DNA of 64,000 bases. Source: Whitmania pigra. Its lineage: Eukaryota > Annelida > Clitellata > Hirudinida > Haemopidae. Positions 36,090 through 48,478 of this stretch are shown in pieces. The notes beneath the pieces were generated by a model. The model saw only the letters and a list, made by a program, of their open reading frames with translations, did not search any database and was not told the DNA's origin. Every line of letters starts with the position of its first letter. Within the stretch, counting starts at the first letter, position 1. The translations under genes and the position numbers were made by a program. The stretch spans positions 134,501-198,500 of the forward strand of contig JAJTWR010000005.1 of assembly GCA_021613335.1 (NCBI GenBank), read 5' to 3'.

Positions 36090-36608
36090 TTCTTAAACTT
36101 TATTCCATCAATCCGACACCACCAATACCTTACATGACTCAAACTTCTCGGACTCCCGACACTTGAACCTAGACGTCTGATGTCTCCTTTATAAAATAAT
36201 TCATGGATTTGTCGCCACGGACCTCCGGAACTCCTTCAAATTTTCTCAATATCACGCAACAAGTGGTCACATCTTCAAACTGAAACTAGACACTTGCAAA
36301 ATAGATGCCACAAAGCTTTCGTTTGTCAATCGTGTGGCAAAGGTTTGGAACTCACTTCCTGAGGAGATAGTGTCTGCCGGTACTTTTTCACGGTTCAAAT
36401 GCTTGATTGAGCATGCGGTCCTCTCTTGGTTTTTGACAGTTAGGAACTGAATATATGATAATTTTTGTTTTTCGCCTATTTTTTTCCCCTGCTTCCCCTG
36501 TCCTTGTCGCTTGCCTTTGTTTTCTTGATTTGCTTGGGAGTTGCTTGTTGGTCTTGTTAGAGGCCCTTAAAGGCCTTTTGACCAATTTTGAAAATAAATA
36601 AAAAAAAA
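36090..36608 (+). mobile_element. 3' end of a non-LTR retrotransposon (LINE), 5'-truncated
   Basis: The frame near 36200-36445 encodes the typical end of a LINE reverse transcriptase polyprotein: KLSFVNRVAKVWNSLPEEI, then VSAGTFSRFKCLIEH. A short 3' UTR and an A-rich tail with AATAAATAAA follow. The duplicated segment at 53.6-54.2 kb lacks this insertion, so it arrived after that duplication. The remnant is not autonomous. Confidence 0.8.
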
Positions 36609-37558
36609 TTTAAATTTAATTTCTAAAAAAATCCATTCCATGAAATTAAATAATTTAAAAACTAAAGTCATTTAATCACTAATATTTGTAAATTTTGTAA
36701 AAATGTTTTTACTATCAACATCTTTTGTAACGGTTTTCATTGTTTATATTTTGCTTTCTTTACTTTCTTTATATTTCCAACATTTGTCTCTGTTTTCTTT
36801 TAATTATTTTATAATTTAACTAAATAATTAATTTGTGTTTTTGCAAAGCCTGAAATACCATAACTATTCTGTTGCTGAAAAATATTTACATCAATCCCTA
36901 TGAGCCAATGTGCTCGACAATTTCAAGGCATTCCATCTAGTTCTTTGGTTTGGACAAAACATTATTGTAGGGAAAGTAATAAGCACACATCCACAAATAA
37001 TAATTTATATAATATTAAGTTGTTATCATTCATATGGTTTATTTCACTTAAAATTAATTTACCAAAATGAGGATTGTGGCGCTGAGATTAAAAATGTACG
37101 CAATTAATGGCATAATTATCTAGATTTGTCAATCTACTTACAATTGATTACAGATTATTTTGAAATGATAAATAATAAAATTTTCAGTCGATTTATTTAA
37201 TTCCATTAATTTGACAAATTGCCTAACAAAACTGCTTTATCATTTCAGTTAACGTTTTTGAATTGTAAAGGTTCTTGAGCAACATTCAGAAAGTGTTGCG
37301 CTGTTTTTTTGAGTTTACTTTTAGCATTAACTGGACAATAACGTAAATCTTCGTTATCATCACAATTAACCTCAAGTTTTTGTCAAAAAAACATATAAAT
37401 CACCCTGAGATATTAATTTGGGAGATTAATAGATCGTTATCGGATGATTTATGGAACTTCGTAAAATCGACAAATTAATTGTATTGCAAATAATCCAAAA
37501 ACTATTTAAATAGAAACTTTATGAAAGATTCAAGTTATTACTTTCAAGTTATAACAGC

Positions 37559-38454
37559 ATGTTATCGGTAAAACATTATCGTTTAGTTATTTTGTTCAGT
37601 ATTAGAACATTACTTGCAGGTTAGAAAGGTGTAAACAAAAGAATTTAGTAACTTATTTTTGAAACATTATTTATTTAAATAAAATTATGAATGCTATTCC
37701 ACATTTGCAATAATTACATAACAGCTTAATTAATTGCAATTAATAAGTGTTAATGCAGGTTCATCTATCTTTCCACCCGAACAATTAAGATCACAACAAG
37801 GCTCTACCTGTAAAAATCATGCATCAAATCATGCCCACGATAACAGGTTTGAAACATTCTCATGTTCACTTAACAATCAAATTTATGGCCTGGAAGGTCC
37901 ATGGTGGGAAGGGGACCTTGGCTCAAAAAGGACAATAATTGGGATAAAAGTTTTTAGTCCGAAGCAAAAGTATTGTAAGTTTACTTGAATTCTTAACTTA
38001 TAATTTGAAAATAATATCCCGGTATTTATTTATTCTACTATTTCGTAGTAATTAGGTACAACTTTCTGCGACATCTGCTTCCTGCATCGGTAAATGAACT
38101 TAAATAAATAGACGTATTGGTTTGAAAATGTTTAGAACAGTTTGTTGCAAACTTTTCGTAACTGTCTGATCATGTCTAATGTGCTGTCATTACCATGTTT
38201 TAGATTTCACCTTGTTGGAAAACTACAAAATTTACATTTGCAACGACACAATAATAACAACAAAGAGTATTTCCAACTGCTCATTATGTGCTCAGGGCCC
38301 TAGAGATCACCTGCCTCGTGGAGAGAGTATTGAAATTAATTGCTATGAAAATATTGTTGGAAGATACATACTTCTTTTTAAGCAACATTCGGGAGAGTTC
38401 AGTCTTCCTGCTAGACAATTAGCCATTGCTGAGATCAGAATTCGTGTACAATAA
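37559..38454 (+). CDS. secreted FTP (F-type-lectin-like) protein
   Basis: Exons 37559-37619, 37759-37974 and 38204-38454 give 175 aa. The signal exon is MLSVKHYRLVILFSIRTLLAG, with donor GCAG|GTTAGA. Exon 2 has SIFPPEQLRSQQGSTC, NHAHDNRFETFSCSL and PWWEGDLGSKRTI. The split Tyr leads into YFTLLENYKIYIC. Exon 3 has CSLCAQGPRDH, INCYENIVGRYILLFK and QLAIAEIRIRV. The locus was duplicated to 53.6-54.9 kb, where the copy is broken, so this is the intact parent or sister. In-frame ATGs at the exon 2 boundary are not starts. Confidence 0.87.
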
Positions 38455-39060
38455 AATGAAATGAATATAACTCAGTAACAAATTGACTATTTATTTGAAT
38501 TTTGTATATATAAAACCAAAAGTCTGTCGGAAGTTCTTAGATGATTGGATAAAATAAACTCCACCCAACAAACAAACTCTGCTCAGAAAATAAATAAAAT
38601 AAACAAAAATAAAAATTCTTAATTATAACTTTAGTTAATAAAGTTAAGTTAATTCAATTTTTTGGTTTCTTATTGTGCTGGAGTTTGCGTGAAAACATTA
38701 GCAGGACTCCAGGCTCTTGTTGAAAAATCTTTGTGAAAAAGTTGTGAAAAACATCTAAAAAAAAAAAGTTTTCTATTTTTAAAGACTTGATATATCCAAA
38801 AAATTGACAGAATTTCAAATTTGGAAGGCATTTTATGGATTATGGTATGTCTTTGTTGGGTCAAAGAGCATGAACTGAAGAACGCAAATGGCATTACGAT
38901 TGCATGTTCCTAACATAATTTATTTTTTCTTTATTGAGCAGAACAAGAAATAAACAAAATAAATATAAATTGTATAAAAATATAAGAAAACAGAATTATG
39001 ACAGGTCAAGAGTTGATCCTAAGGAATAGTTTCCCGCTTTCTGGACTACACATATCATAT
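38455..39060. other. intergenic
   Basis: No supported gene. A segment near 38520-38620 (AAACTCCACCCAACAAACAA, then runs of AAATAAA) resembles 62270-62320, a minor dispersed repeat. Confidence 0.35.
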
Positions 39061-39480
39061 TAAAAACCATTAAATTGTGACTAAGGGTCTATTGCTTGTG
39101 GATGGGCAGTAAACATGAATGAGATGTCGGCGAAATGATGGCGAATTAATAATGAAATGATTGAGCGTGAGTTTAAGATTGAAAATAAGATAGTTTAAAA
39201 GGAGATAGGTCTGGTTGAAAAAATATTCCAGGGCTCGAGAATGTAATGGAATGAAGTAGTGTGTTGGATCTGGCCAAAGATGATTTGTGTTTTGGGATGG
39301 ATCGTAGTGATGCACGAGTTACAAAGAGTAGGGAAGCATGCGATGATCCAATTTGTACATAAAGGTGTAGGCGTGGTAATGGTTGATTTGGTGTATTTTG
39401 TATTTTGTGATTTGTATTTTGAAAATTTTGGGCTTTATGAAAAAATTGTCAGTATGAAAGTTGCGTAGGTGCAGGCAAAA
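39061..39480 (-). mobile_element. degenerate LINE 3' fragment
   Basis: The minus-strand frames here (39315 down to 39070 and upstream) read like the tail of a LINE reverse transcriptase: NHYHAYTFMYKLDHRMLPYS, a gap with a stop, then HHYDPSQNTNHLW and RALEYFF. This recalls the H-x-Y-x-T-R and W-N-x-L-P end regions of such proteins. It is heavily decayed and the identity is tentative. Confidence 0.4.
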
Positions 39481-40336
39481 CAAATTTAACTTTTTTGGAG
39501 TTTAAGTAAGGGAAAGAGTTAAGATGGATAATTACAAGCCCAAGCCAGATTACAATAATTTAAATATGAAAACATGGAGGAATAGTATACATAATATATA
39601 TTAAACAATTAGTGTGAATGACTTAGCAATGAATTCCGCAAAACTAACGTTTGACCAAGACTATCTATACCTCTGTTTACTGAAATAAACATAGAGCTAC
39701 TTTGATATTTCGATCAATGTGAAGATAATTTACTAAGCTTACGATATATAACTCCTCTCCTATTCCGTCTCAGATATCAGGGGCTTTAAGCGTCATCCGA
39801 TGTTAACCTATTCCGCCCAAAGAAAATGATTAAAATAAACTAACAATATAATCAAATCGATTACATTAAATTGTGTAAAGTTTAAAAATAAATCAACTAT
39901 TAATTTAATATAATTGATCAAATAACATTTTTATTTATTTTTGACTACTTAAATTAATATTCCCCATTATAGGCCACTGTTTGTCAAAATATAAATTTTT
40001 TAGATAATTTTGTGGGAGGTGCTTACCGAATTTATTTGATCTGATACAATCTCATTTAAATTCTAATCATAAAATGACATCAATAATTAATGCTCAAATT
40101 AAGCATTCAAAGCCACTTTCGTAAATACCAGCACTTGAGGATTATTTGTTTATTTCCAAATTTAATAGTAATCATTTTAAAATAAATCTGGAGATTTTAA
40201 AGATAATGCTATCAATTAATTTATGAAACTCATTAATTTGACAAATTGCTGAATCGAAATTGCTTTCAAAGCAATGTTGTTGCAAATTTTAATAAAAACT
40301 TTTAAATGATTCCAGAATAAAGGAAGTTTAAACAGA

Positions 40337-41579
40337 ATGATGTTTTTAAAAAGTAATTTGGTTATCTTCTTGTGCATTAGAACATCAATTGTAGGTTAGA
40401 AAGTCGAAATGTTTTACAACAACATTTTAATTTTGATATGTTATTCCCAGATTTTTTTTTTGTAAATTAATATTCAGCTAATTGATTTAAACTAAATTCC
40501 TGAATCCAGTAATTGGTAAGAGGACAATCGCAGTAAGAGGACATTAGTCAATCAAGCGACATTAGCATTGAGTTGATAAAAAAAAACTTATTTGATGTAA
40601 TATTGCGCAATGCAGGCGAATTCATGTTTCCGTCTGATAAGTTAAGGTCGAGTCAAAGCCAAACGCTCACTTTTCATATGTCGTATTATGCGCACGATGG
40701 GAGATATGATACATATTCCTATTCCACTGAAAATCCATATACTTCTTTCGGAGGGGTGTGGTGGGAAGCTAACCTTGGCTCACGCCGTACAGTTACTGCA
40801 GTTAAAGTCTTTGCCTCAACGGTAAGGAAATGTGAGTTCACCCAATAATAATATTCTGTATTTCAAATTCAAATAGCAAATGTTTACAAACTCATTATGA
40901 AGTTTTTTTTTATTCATACTTGCATTTAGCTGGTCTTTCGAGTTTTTACTTATTTGTATCCCCATGACGGAACTAGATCCGTCAATAATTTATTTACATA
41001 GTTCCGATTTCCGAGGGTGTCCACAATGTTGAAGGCTGGGTTAGGACACGACATGTCAAACCACAGCTAAAAATAATAGATCGACTAAATCTCCTAATTA
41101 TAATAGAAATATAAATTCTCAGTAAGTATTCACGTGTTTATAAATTTTAACTGAAAAAATAATTGTGCAATTGACAAACTCTAATTACTATCCTTAAATG
41201 ACTAATAAGATGATTTGTTTGAAACATCTCGAACATCGACTTCAATTTACAAATGTTCCACGTTATTTCTTCATAATTAAATGTTGCTACGTTCTCGGCG
41301 ACGCATAATTAACATTGCCAACGTTCTCATGTTATAGATTCCAATACTCTGCATAATTTCGCAATCGACATTTGCGAGGAAAGTTTGGATGAGAATGGCA
41401 GAGAAACCTGCTTTCGTTGTGCTTTGTCACCTGAGGGATCTCTGAAACCAGGAGAAAACGTGACAATGAAATGCGGTGAAAAGCATTACGGACAATTTGT
41501 GGTTCTGAGTAAATTAGCCACTAAAGATGTTCTGTCCAAACAACTTGCTATTGCTGAAATCAACATTTTTATAGAATAA
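40337..41579 (+). CDS. secreted FTP (F-type-lectin-like) protein
   Basis: Exons 40337-40394, 40616-40831 and 41338-41579 give 171 aa. Two adjacent ATGs (40337 and 40340) could start it. The longer form gives a 58-nt signal exon like its relatives (LVIFLCIRTSIVG). Donor is G|GTTAGA. Exon 2 is 216 nt with FMFPSDKLRSSQS, YYAHDGRYDTYSYS and VWWEANLGSRRTVTA. Exon 3 has FAIDICEESL, CFRCALSPEG, VTMKCGEKHYGQFVVL and QLAIAEINIFI. It lacks the exon 2 cysteines of the 17-38 kb group but keeps four in exon 3. Intron 2 is longer (506 nt) and includes a poor SINE-like remnant near 41010-41070. Confidence 0.83.
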
Positions 41580-42000
41580 TATTATTGTTTATATTTAACT
41601 GATAAGTTGATTAACTAATGGATAATTGTTCATAGAATAGTACTAACCAGATGAGTAAGCGTTAAATTGATTTTGGTAATTCATAGTAAAATACAGCATG
41701 AAGCCATTATCCGCACAAATTCTGACCGGGAGTGGTTCGGATAATGACGTCGATAAGACTTTTATCACAATTTAACGTAATTAACGAATTTAATCACAAC
41801 ACACATTCAAAAGAATCACCAAATAAATATTTAAAATATAACTAAAGTTTCTTGTTTCGTCTAACGTCTACAAAATCTGAATAACGAGAGTTATAATATA
41901 TGTTTCAATATCTAATTTAACTTTTAATCTAATTAAATATATGAAGGTGTCTTTCAAACCAAGACAATCTTTATGGTGGCATAAATTCAATCAGAGGACC
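41580..42000. other. intergenic
   Basis: Nothing recognised. Confidence 0.3.
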
Positions 42001-43205
42001 TCAAAGCCACTGAACAAATGAGTCTTGAGAGTCTTTCAAAGACTTCAATTTTTAATGCGAATGTGACCTCAGGTGAAAGTATTTTCCAGATTGTTAGACC
42101 AACAACAGTAAACGTTTTCAGCACCTTTTGGAGTAGCGTCGAAGATCTAAGTCGTTTTCTATTAGGCAAGTCACAGAGTCGTAGGACTTTTGATGCAAGA
42201 TACGAGAGAGCCATCTTTTTTAAGCACTTGAAAATCAGAATAACTACTTTGAACTCAATTCTCCTTTCGATCCAGGGATGTCATTTCAGCTTTTGCCAAG
42301 AAGGATAGGAGTGGTGTGGTCACATTTCTACTTTCTCATCACGAGCATGGCAGCTGCATTGACGACGGATTGCAGGCGATGGGTCAAAGTTTTTTTGGTA
42401 GCTAGAACTGAGTTGCAACAATCGAGCTTTAACAGAACCAAAGAAGTGACAAGTGTTCTAGTAGCGAACGACGGAAGGTATGCTACAAGGGCTCGGATCT
42501 GCCGCATCAGAGCATCACGAAGCGCACGCGTGTTATATGGCCAACATATAATAGTCAGCATATAGGTGCATAATCCGAGAAGACGGCGAGATCTCTAACT
42601 AAGGAGGATGGAAATATCCAATCGTTTTCCAGGCGAAGAGCCTCGCTGGTGAACCAAATTACATCAGATTTCATTGAATTGAGTTTTATGCGACTCGATT
42701 TCATGCCCCGCGACGTTGCTGAAATGACAGTGACTATAAACCTGCTTGTCGTCGGCCTATAAGTGAGACAGCAGACCATCGCAGTATATATTGAGAAGAG
42801 GGCTGGATTGAGAACCAATCCCTGCGGAACGCCTCAGTTTGACAAAGCCCTGGAATTGTCCAATGTGTCACCAGTCTTAATCTGGCATTCTCGTCCGTTG
42901 AGACAGGACCGCAGCTAGCTGGGTACTGGTCCTTCAAAGTCAAAAGAAGACTGCAATCTCCGGCAAAGTATGTCATGGTCTGCGATGTAAAATGCTGTCG
43001 ATAACTCAAACAGGACTAGAAGTGTGAGTTGCTCTTGGTCGGCTGCCTCGAGAACATTTGAGAAGACCTTGGATGCAGCTGTTTCTGTCGAGTGATATTG
43101 ACGGTAGGCTGATTGGTTGATTGGTAAAAGTTTGTTATTGCCGAGATGTTTTGTAGTTAAGATAAACAACCATATGTCGGTAAGAGCTGGTATCGCCAAA
43201 GTCTA
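42001..43205 (-). mobile_element. decayed L2/CR1-like LINE reverse transcriptase region
   Basis: Several minus-strand frames together cover much of a LINE reverse transcriptase. Near 43150-42960: QSAYRQYHSTETAASKVFS and LLVLFELSTAFYIADHDIL (the A-F-D motif decayed). Near 42810-42570: NPALFSIYTA, KLNSMKSDVIWF and SSLVRDLAVF. Near 42560-42330: RALVAYLP and LLKLDCCNSVL. Near 42210-41990: RLRSSTLLQK and LTIWKILSPEVT. The frame changes repeatedly and catalytic Asp residues are not intact, so this is a fossil. It is more GC-rich than its surroundings. Confidence 0.85.
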
Positions 43206-44078
43206 GATATGTTTTGTTTTGTTTTTTTTTATTTTTTGTCTTTTTTTTTTTTGAGAATGGGAGTTATGTAAGATGTCTTGAAAGATTGAGAGAGCACACC
43301 GTCACTGAGTGAAATTATTAAACAATTTGACGAGAAGCGGATCAAGATTTTAAAAAAGCTTTGTTGTCTAATTAAGCATCTAAATTAAATAAAGAATAGT
43401 GCAGTACTTCCCGAATAACATTAGCTAACTTGGCTCGCATTTGATTTATTTTTAAGAATACAGTTTTAAATTTCAAATATTTAAAGAATTCTCTTAATAA
43501 TAAAATTCAAACAAACCAGTTTTTTTTATGCTCCACACTTAAATCTATGTGTACATTATAATCAGTTATGTTTGTGCTGTATATTTCATTCCGACTTAAT
43601 CTTCGCTATTACTAGTTTTTTCTGTCTGAGACTCTAGAACCAGGATGATTGCTAAACTTTCGATTACTTACCATCGATATCTTTGATTTAAAAAGAGATT
43701 CTATAAAGATGGTTTTTGTTCTAGGTTGAAGTAATTTGAGTATCTTGATTCTAATCAATTGCCTAATCAATTTGTTTCAATTACACGTTCTTGTGGAATG
43801 GAGCCTACATATTTTACGAATGCATTTCCTCAGAGAAAAATTAACATTGGAACAACAGGAATTAAAAAATGTTCAGAGATAATTGTTGTGCAAAAACGAA
43901 TTTAGAATGTCTAAAATGATATTTATTAATATGTTACAATTTTGACAATTTGAAATCGATTTTACAAGTTTTATTAATAAAACCATCGTTTGGAAACAGT
44001 TACCAGAATGAAAAAAACTATCATCTCTTGCATATTATGATCATTGTCTGGTCATTATTTAAATCGTCAATATTGACG
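43206..44078. other. intergenic
   Basis: No gene seen. 43790-44078 is a diverged copy of the sequence lying just downstream of the two minus-strand FTP genes at 50.6 and 56.6 kb, so the gene and its 3' flank were duplicated together. Confidence 0.45.
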
Positions 44079-46163
44079 TTAAAATAAAATCAGTTTTCGC
44101 ACATGAATTTCGACTTCAGACAAACTTATGCTCCCTGAACGACGTAGCTTCCTAATTAAGACATATCTTCCGAAATTGTATTGTATACACGTCATGGAAT
44201 ATCTTCCATAAGTCGGTATGACATAAATTTCCGTTATAACCCCGCATTGGACTGAACCTGGCAGGTACTGTGAATTCATAATACTGGCAGGAATGATATC
44301 AGCACTAAAAAGGTTGAGACCTCTGCTAACTATAAGAAATTTTAAATTAAGCAAAACATTGATGTCGTTGTGAACAAATTGAAAAGAAAATGTTATTATC
44401 ATCAAGCAGACCAAAGCATTTTTTTAACTTAGAATTTAGATGTTAATCTAAAATCTCATGTCGCATCAATGGTATAGTATTTGGTAGTAGTTTGGAAAAA
44501 AGCTCTGAGGCTTTGCGTTCCTGCGGTTAAAACAAGTCATTATGGTCATCTTTGGTACCCAGTTTGCAACACCGTAAAGCGCCTCAGGTTGATGGCTACT
44601 AACCAGGGATGTGCTAAGTGATGAGCCACTGAACTACTGAGCGAGTAACTCTAAGTGTAATATGTATTACATGAATAATATGTAATATATAATATATAAT
44701 ATAATACATAATAATATAATGTAACTATACAAGGATCTTGTATAATATAAAGCTATATATATTGTGTGTGAGTTTAAAAAAGCTGCACCCATCACAGTAA
44801 AGCGGGAGTCTGAAACACGTTGGAGCGCACGATCAGTTAAAGCTATCCATGAAGGACTGGATGAATTGTAGTAGGGCTGCCAGACAAATTATCGGAGTAC
44901 TCAACTATGACGCCTAAACCAGAAGTGGTGAAGAACAGTTAATCTTAAATTAAATCTTAATTGTATAGTTTTCTGGAATGCCATTTTTGGAAAAATTGAT
45001 GCGCCTACAAGATCCTACTATGAATTTCAACTGATATTGAATCTTTGGAGCAAGAACATGTCAAGATTCATGATGATTTGAGCCAAGTTGCTGTAGAAAA
45101 TGTCAAAACAAAATGCACAGCCTGAGGATTGAGGTGGACAGAAAAATTAAGCGACGAACTAGGAAGAGGACTTTCAGCCCATGAAGAAATTGTGAGGTTT
45201 ATGAAGACCATATTTGATCGACTTTGATAGATGTCGACACGTTTTTACGACTAAAAGACTTGAGCACAAAATTTGGATTGAAGCTAGACAATTACACAAG
45301 TAAGCAAATTGCATGCATTACAAATTACCCAATTATACCCCATGTAATTTCGTTACAAATTACAATTGTAATTTAAATTACTTAATTTCCTTAACCAACT
45401 TAAGTTACTGCTCATCTCTTCTACTAACGATTACGATTACTAAATTCTATTTGTTGTCCAACTGCATCCCTGGTATGACGTCCACACACTCACAAGCAGA
45501 GGCATGCCAGGAGTCGTAGAAAACTGAAAGCCTTGGCCCAGGCGGATATCGGCAACAAACACAACAATAACAACAACTACAATAATAATTACAATAATGA
45601 TAGAAAAATATAATAATATTACTCATCATCATCATCCAAAAGAGCCTAACATCGGAAAGTCTAGGACTCACATCCATCTGGAGGTGGTCCTATGATAACG
45701 ATTACAGTGACAGTGTGCAGGTATTGCATGTCAGCCTCCCACCATGGCACGAACTTCCACCATTCTGGAAAAGAATTATTCGATCCAACGGCTGTTGAGT
45801 AGCTGGTGATGTCACCATCTAGGGCGAATCTTGCATCGTGTCCATTCCATGTCTTACTTTGAATTGCTGTCAATAACTCCCGCGGAAACACTACTATAAT
45901 GGAGTGAGTGTTAAAATTATAAAATATGACAAGTGAATTTATAACTAAAACGATTTAAACCTTTAGCTCAAATTCGACGTTGAAATAAGATTTAGGTTGA
46001 ATTAGATTTAAACATTTTATTGTATATTTTGACATTCTGCTATTGTTAAGTTATCTCTACCTCCGAACGATGTTCCGACGAACATAAAAGTGACCAAAAT
46101 AAGTGTCGCCATCCAAGATATCAAGGCCCGGATTGCAGTCGGAGTTTTTGGAACGATTTTCAT
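44079..46163 (-). CDS. secreted FTP (F-type-lectin-like) protein, 44-59 kb subgroup, copy 1
   Basis: Minus-strand exons 46061-46163, 45672-45890 (or 45893, see below) and 44079-44329 give 190 aa. The first exon is long (103 nt), with an N-terminal extension before the hydrophobic stretch ILVTFMFVGTSFGG. Exon 2 has VFPRELLTAIQSKTW, FALDGDITSYSTAVGS and PWWEADMQYLHTV. The acceptor of exon 2 is a TAGTAG tandem, so an extra Val may be included. Intron 2 splits a Phe codon. Exon 3 has LFSADIIPASIM, VQCGVI, MTCIQYNFGRYVLI and SISLSEVEIHV, ending KLILF. Intron 2 (1.34 kb) contains a decayed transposase fragment. Confidence 0.78.
44785..45290 (+). mobile_element. decayed transposase fragment (DUF4371/ZMYM1-like, hAT-related)
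   Basis: Lies inside intron 2 of the minus-strand gene. The plus strand begins with KRESETRWSARSVKAIHEGL, a match in style to the R-W-S-A-R region common in these domesticated or hAT-like proteins. Further frames read CTACAAGAT-type coding debris ending in KTIFDRL- and DLSTKFGLKLD-like pieces with stops. It is a dead remnant. Confidence 0.5.
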
Positions 46164-48142
46164 TGCTTACTTTACAATATCAATTGCTAAAGTTTTAACG
46201 GGTTTCTTTCGTTTTGGTTAAAATATTTCTTATTATATATCGTTCATTTACTAATAAACATATCTACCATCTCCTAGCTCTAAATCGATTTGAAATAATT
46301 AATGGCTTGTTACAGCACTTAATTTGAAGATTAGATGGCAAAATTAGAAAGCCATTTGTCATGTAATAATCTTGGACGTTATTTTTATTTAGGCCAAAGC
46401 TATCCCTCACCATCTGTTGTTTGAAAAAACAGACAGGAAGCATGCATACAAAATATTAAGTAAAGATTACTGGAAACATAAAATTATCTTTATTGCTAGC
46501 GCCAGAGTTATCTGAAATCAATTATTTGTTATTTTTAATATATATTTCAATCTTCATCATCTTTACAAAATAGTTCAATATTAAATTTTGTTGTTACCAA
46601 TGCATGCAAACCTCTCCCAGGATCCATCAACGCATTTCATGAAATGTTCGCAAATCCAAAAGGTCAAAATCCCACAAACTGCTCAACCACAAAATCAAAT
46701 GTCGTAAATCTTGTCTCCACAAAAAAATTTAATTCTTGTGGGCCACTAGGATTGACAATTTCAAAGCATTCCATCTAGTTCAGCGGCTTTCAAATTGTGG
46801 ACCTAGACACTGAGAAGTTAATATTTTTCAACTGTATTTAAAGACATTTTTGACAAATTGATTTTTTAGTGCAAGCATTTTTTGGCTATTATATAACACC
46901 CAGTGTCGCTTTGGGTCGTTTGCAGGTGATAGTGTGTCATGATAGCGATTGGCTTGCAGGCTGACTAGACACAAACTCGTAGCTGTGGTCTGGAATTGGT
47001 TATATTTTTGAGTTATTATTATTCGTATGGTTTTTCTCAGATAAAATTAAGTAATGAAAGTGTTGGTGTGGAGTTAAAAAAAGCATGCACTTAAGGGCAT
47101 TATTCTCTCGATATAATCTACTTAAAGTTGATTGAAGACCATTTGGAAATGATATGAAATAAAATAAGCAGTCGATTTATTTATTTGCATTAATTTGACA
47201 AATGGCTTTATAAAGTTGTTTTATCTTTCCAATTCAATCATATTTTAATTATTATTTATACGCTATAATAAATAATGATGAAAATGATATAATGATGAAA
47301 AGGAAGTAATTTCAAATATGACATAGACAGGGACGTAATTGAGGAGTGGGGGCAGGAGGGGCGTTGCCCTGATTTTGAAGCAGACCCAAAACGTTTTGAG
47401 AGGGTTTACCCCTCCTGAATTTTGGATTGAAGCAAAAAAAGGTTATCTTTTTAAGCTGTGCAGGGGTTTGCCCCCTTGGAAAATGCTGAAATGACGTCCC
47501 TGGACATAGACTAAGATATTTATATATTTAGAGTATATAAATTTTATATTTTAAAATGATTTTGTAATTTTTGGAAAAATCAAAATCGTGAAAAATTAAT
47601 TGTCATCAATATTGTAATCATATATTTATAAATGGACTTAATTCAAAATTGTAAATAAAATAGGTAATCATTTCATTTGAAATGCTACCGATCACCGTTA
47701 GTCGATTCAGAAATTTATGATTTCTATGGTTCTCGCTATTAATCGTTTTGTCGGCGGAGTTTATTTGTTGGATATATCTAGTGCTGTGTTCAAAGGTTGG
47801 TTGGATAAAAACAAACTCCGTCTCTATATATATATATATTCAGGCAAATTCATATTTCCACTTTGCATTCCCATATTAGCTAACAATTCCAGTTTTTGTC
47901 TTATAAGGTGCATGATGAGAATATGATAACGGTTTAATCGGCTGGTTTTTTTTTAATCAAAGCAAAAATTTTTTGAGTTCAATTGTTATTGCTAATTTTC
48001 AAACGTCAACTAATTTTGAGATGCAGACTCATTATTCATTTTAACACCTCGCTTGCAAGTAATTCTGATTCGTGTTGCTGTTTTGTGAAGCAACGAATTT
48101 ATCAATTTCCTATCAGCTTGTAAGCTTTTCATTGCCTCATTA
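46164..48142. other. segmentally duplicated non-genic block
   Basis: Positions about 47028-47800 repeat at 54885-56010 in the same orientation, including a GGGGGCAG...GGGGCGTTGCCC segment at 47345-47480. A piece near 46750-46780 matches 36911-36940. A micro-inversion distinguishes the copies (47771-47820). A faint ADP-ribosyltransferase-like stretch at 46630-46760 is discussed under findings. No intact gene is seen. Confidence 0.5.
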
Positions 48143-48361
48143 AAGAATCTTCCTTTCTGGAAAAATACAATTTCTATTTGCACTGAACGTTCACTGAAAC
48201 CAAAACCATTTCGAACCGCATTGCGCGCTCAAATACCAAAAGATTTTATAACTCTCAAAAGAGGAATTAGTTGGACAATGATTACATCTGTTTAAACTCT
48301 AAAAGTTGCCCTTCCTGATAGTCAAATCGCATTAGCTGAAATCCGAATGTTTATCGGATGA
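48143..48361 (+). pseudogene. decayed FTP exon 3
   Basis: Reads FLWKNTISICTE at its start and IALAEIRMFIG before its stop at 48359-48361, with a TAA in the middle (after the TMITSV stretch). No signal exon or exon 2 accompanies it. It belongs to the same pseudogene lineage as 34345-34567, and the flank downstream of both matches up to the hAT insertion. Confidence 0.7.
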
Positions 48362-48478
48362 AGATGGATTTGTAATAATACATTAACAAATCAATGATTT
48401 ACCGTAACAATTTGTTTATAAGGACACATTAAGCTCTTTAGTTATTCTAGACTGCGATCTTTTAAAGACTACTTTAGG

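Noticed and set aside
38670..38894. Minus-strand open frame with a hydrophobic start
   Set aside because: No recognisable domain, no matching splice partners, and low-complexity A/T runs within it.
44640..44760. AT-rich TAATATATAA-type run as a possible origin or promoter cluster
   Set aside because: Only low-complexity sequence; nothing distinguishes it from other AT-rich spacers here.
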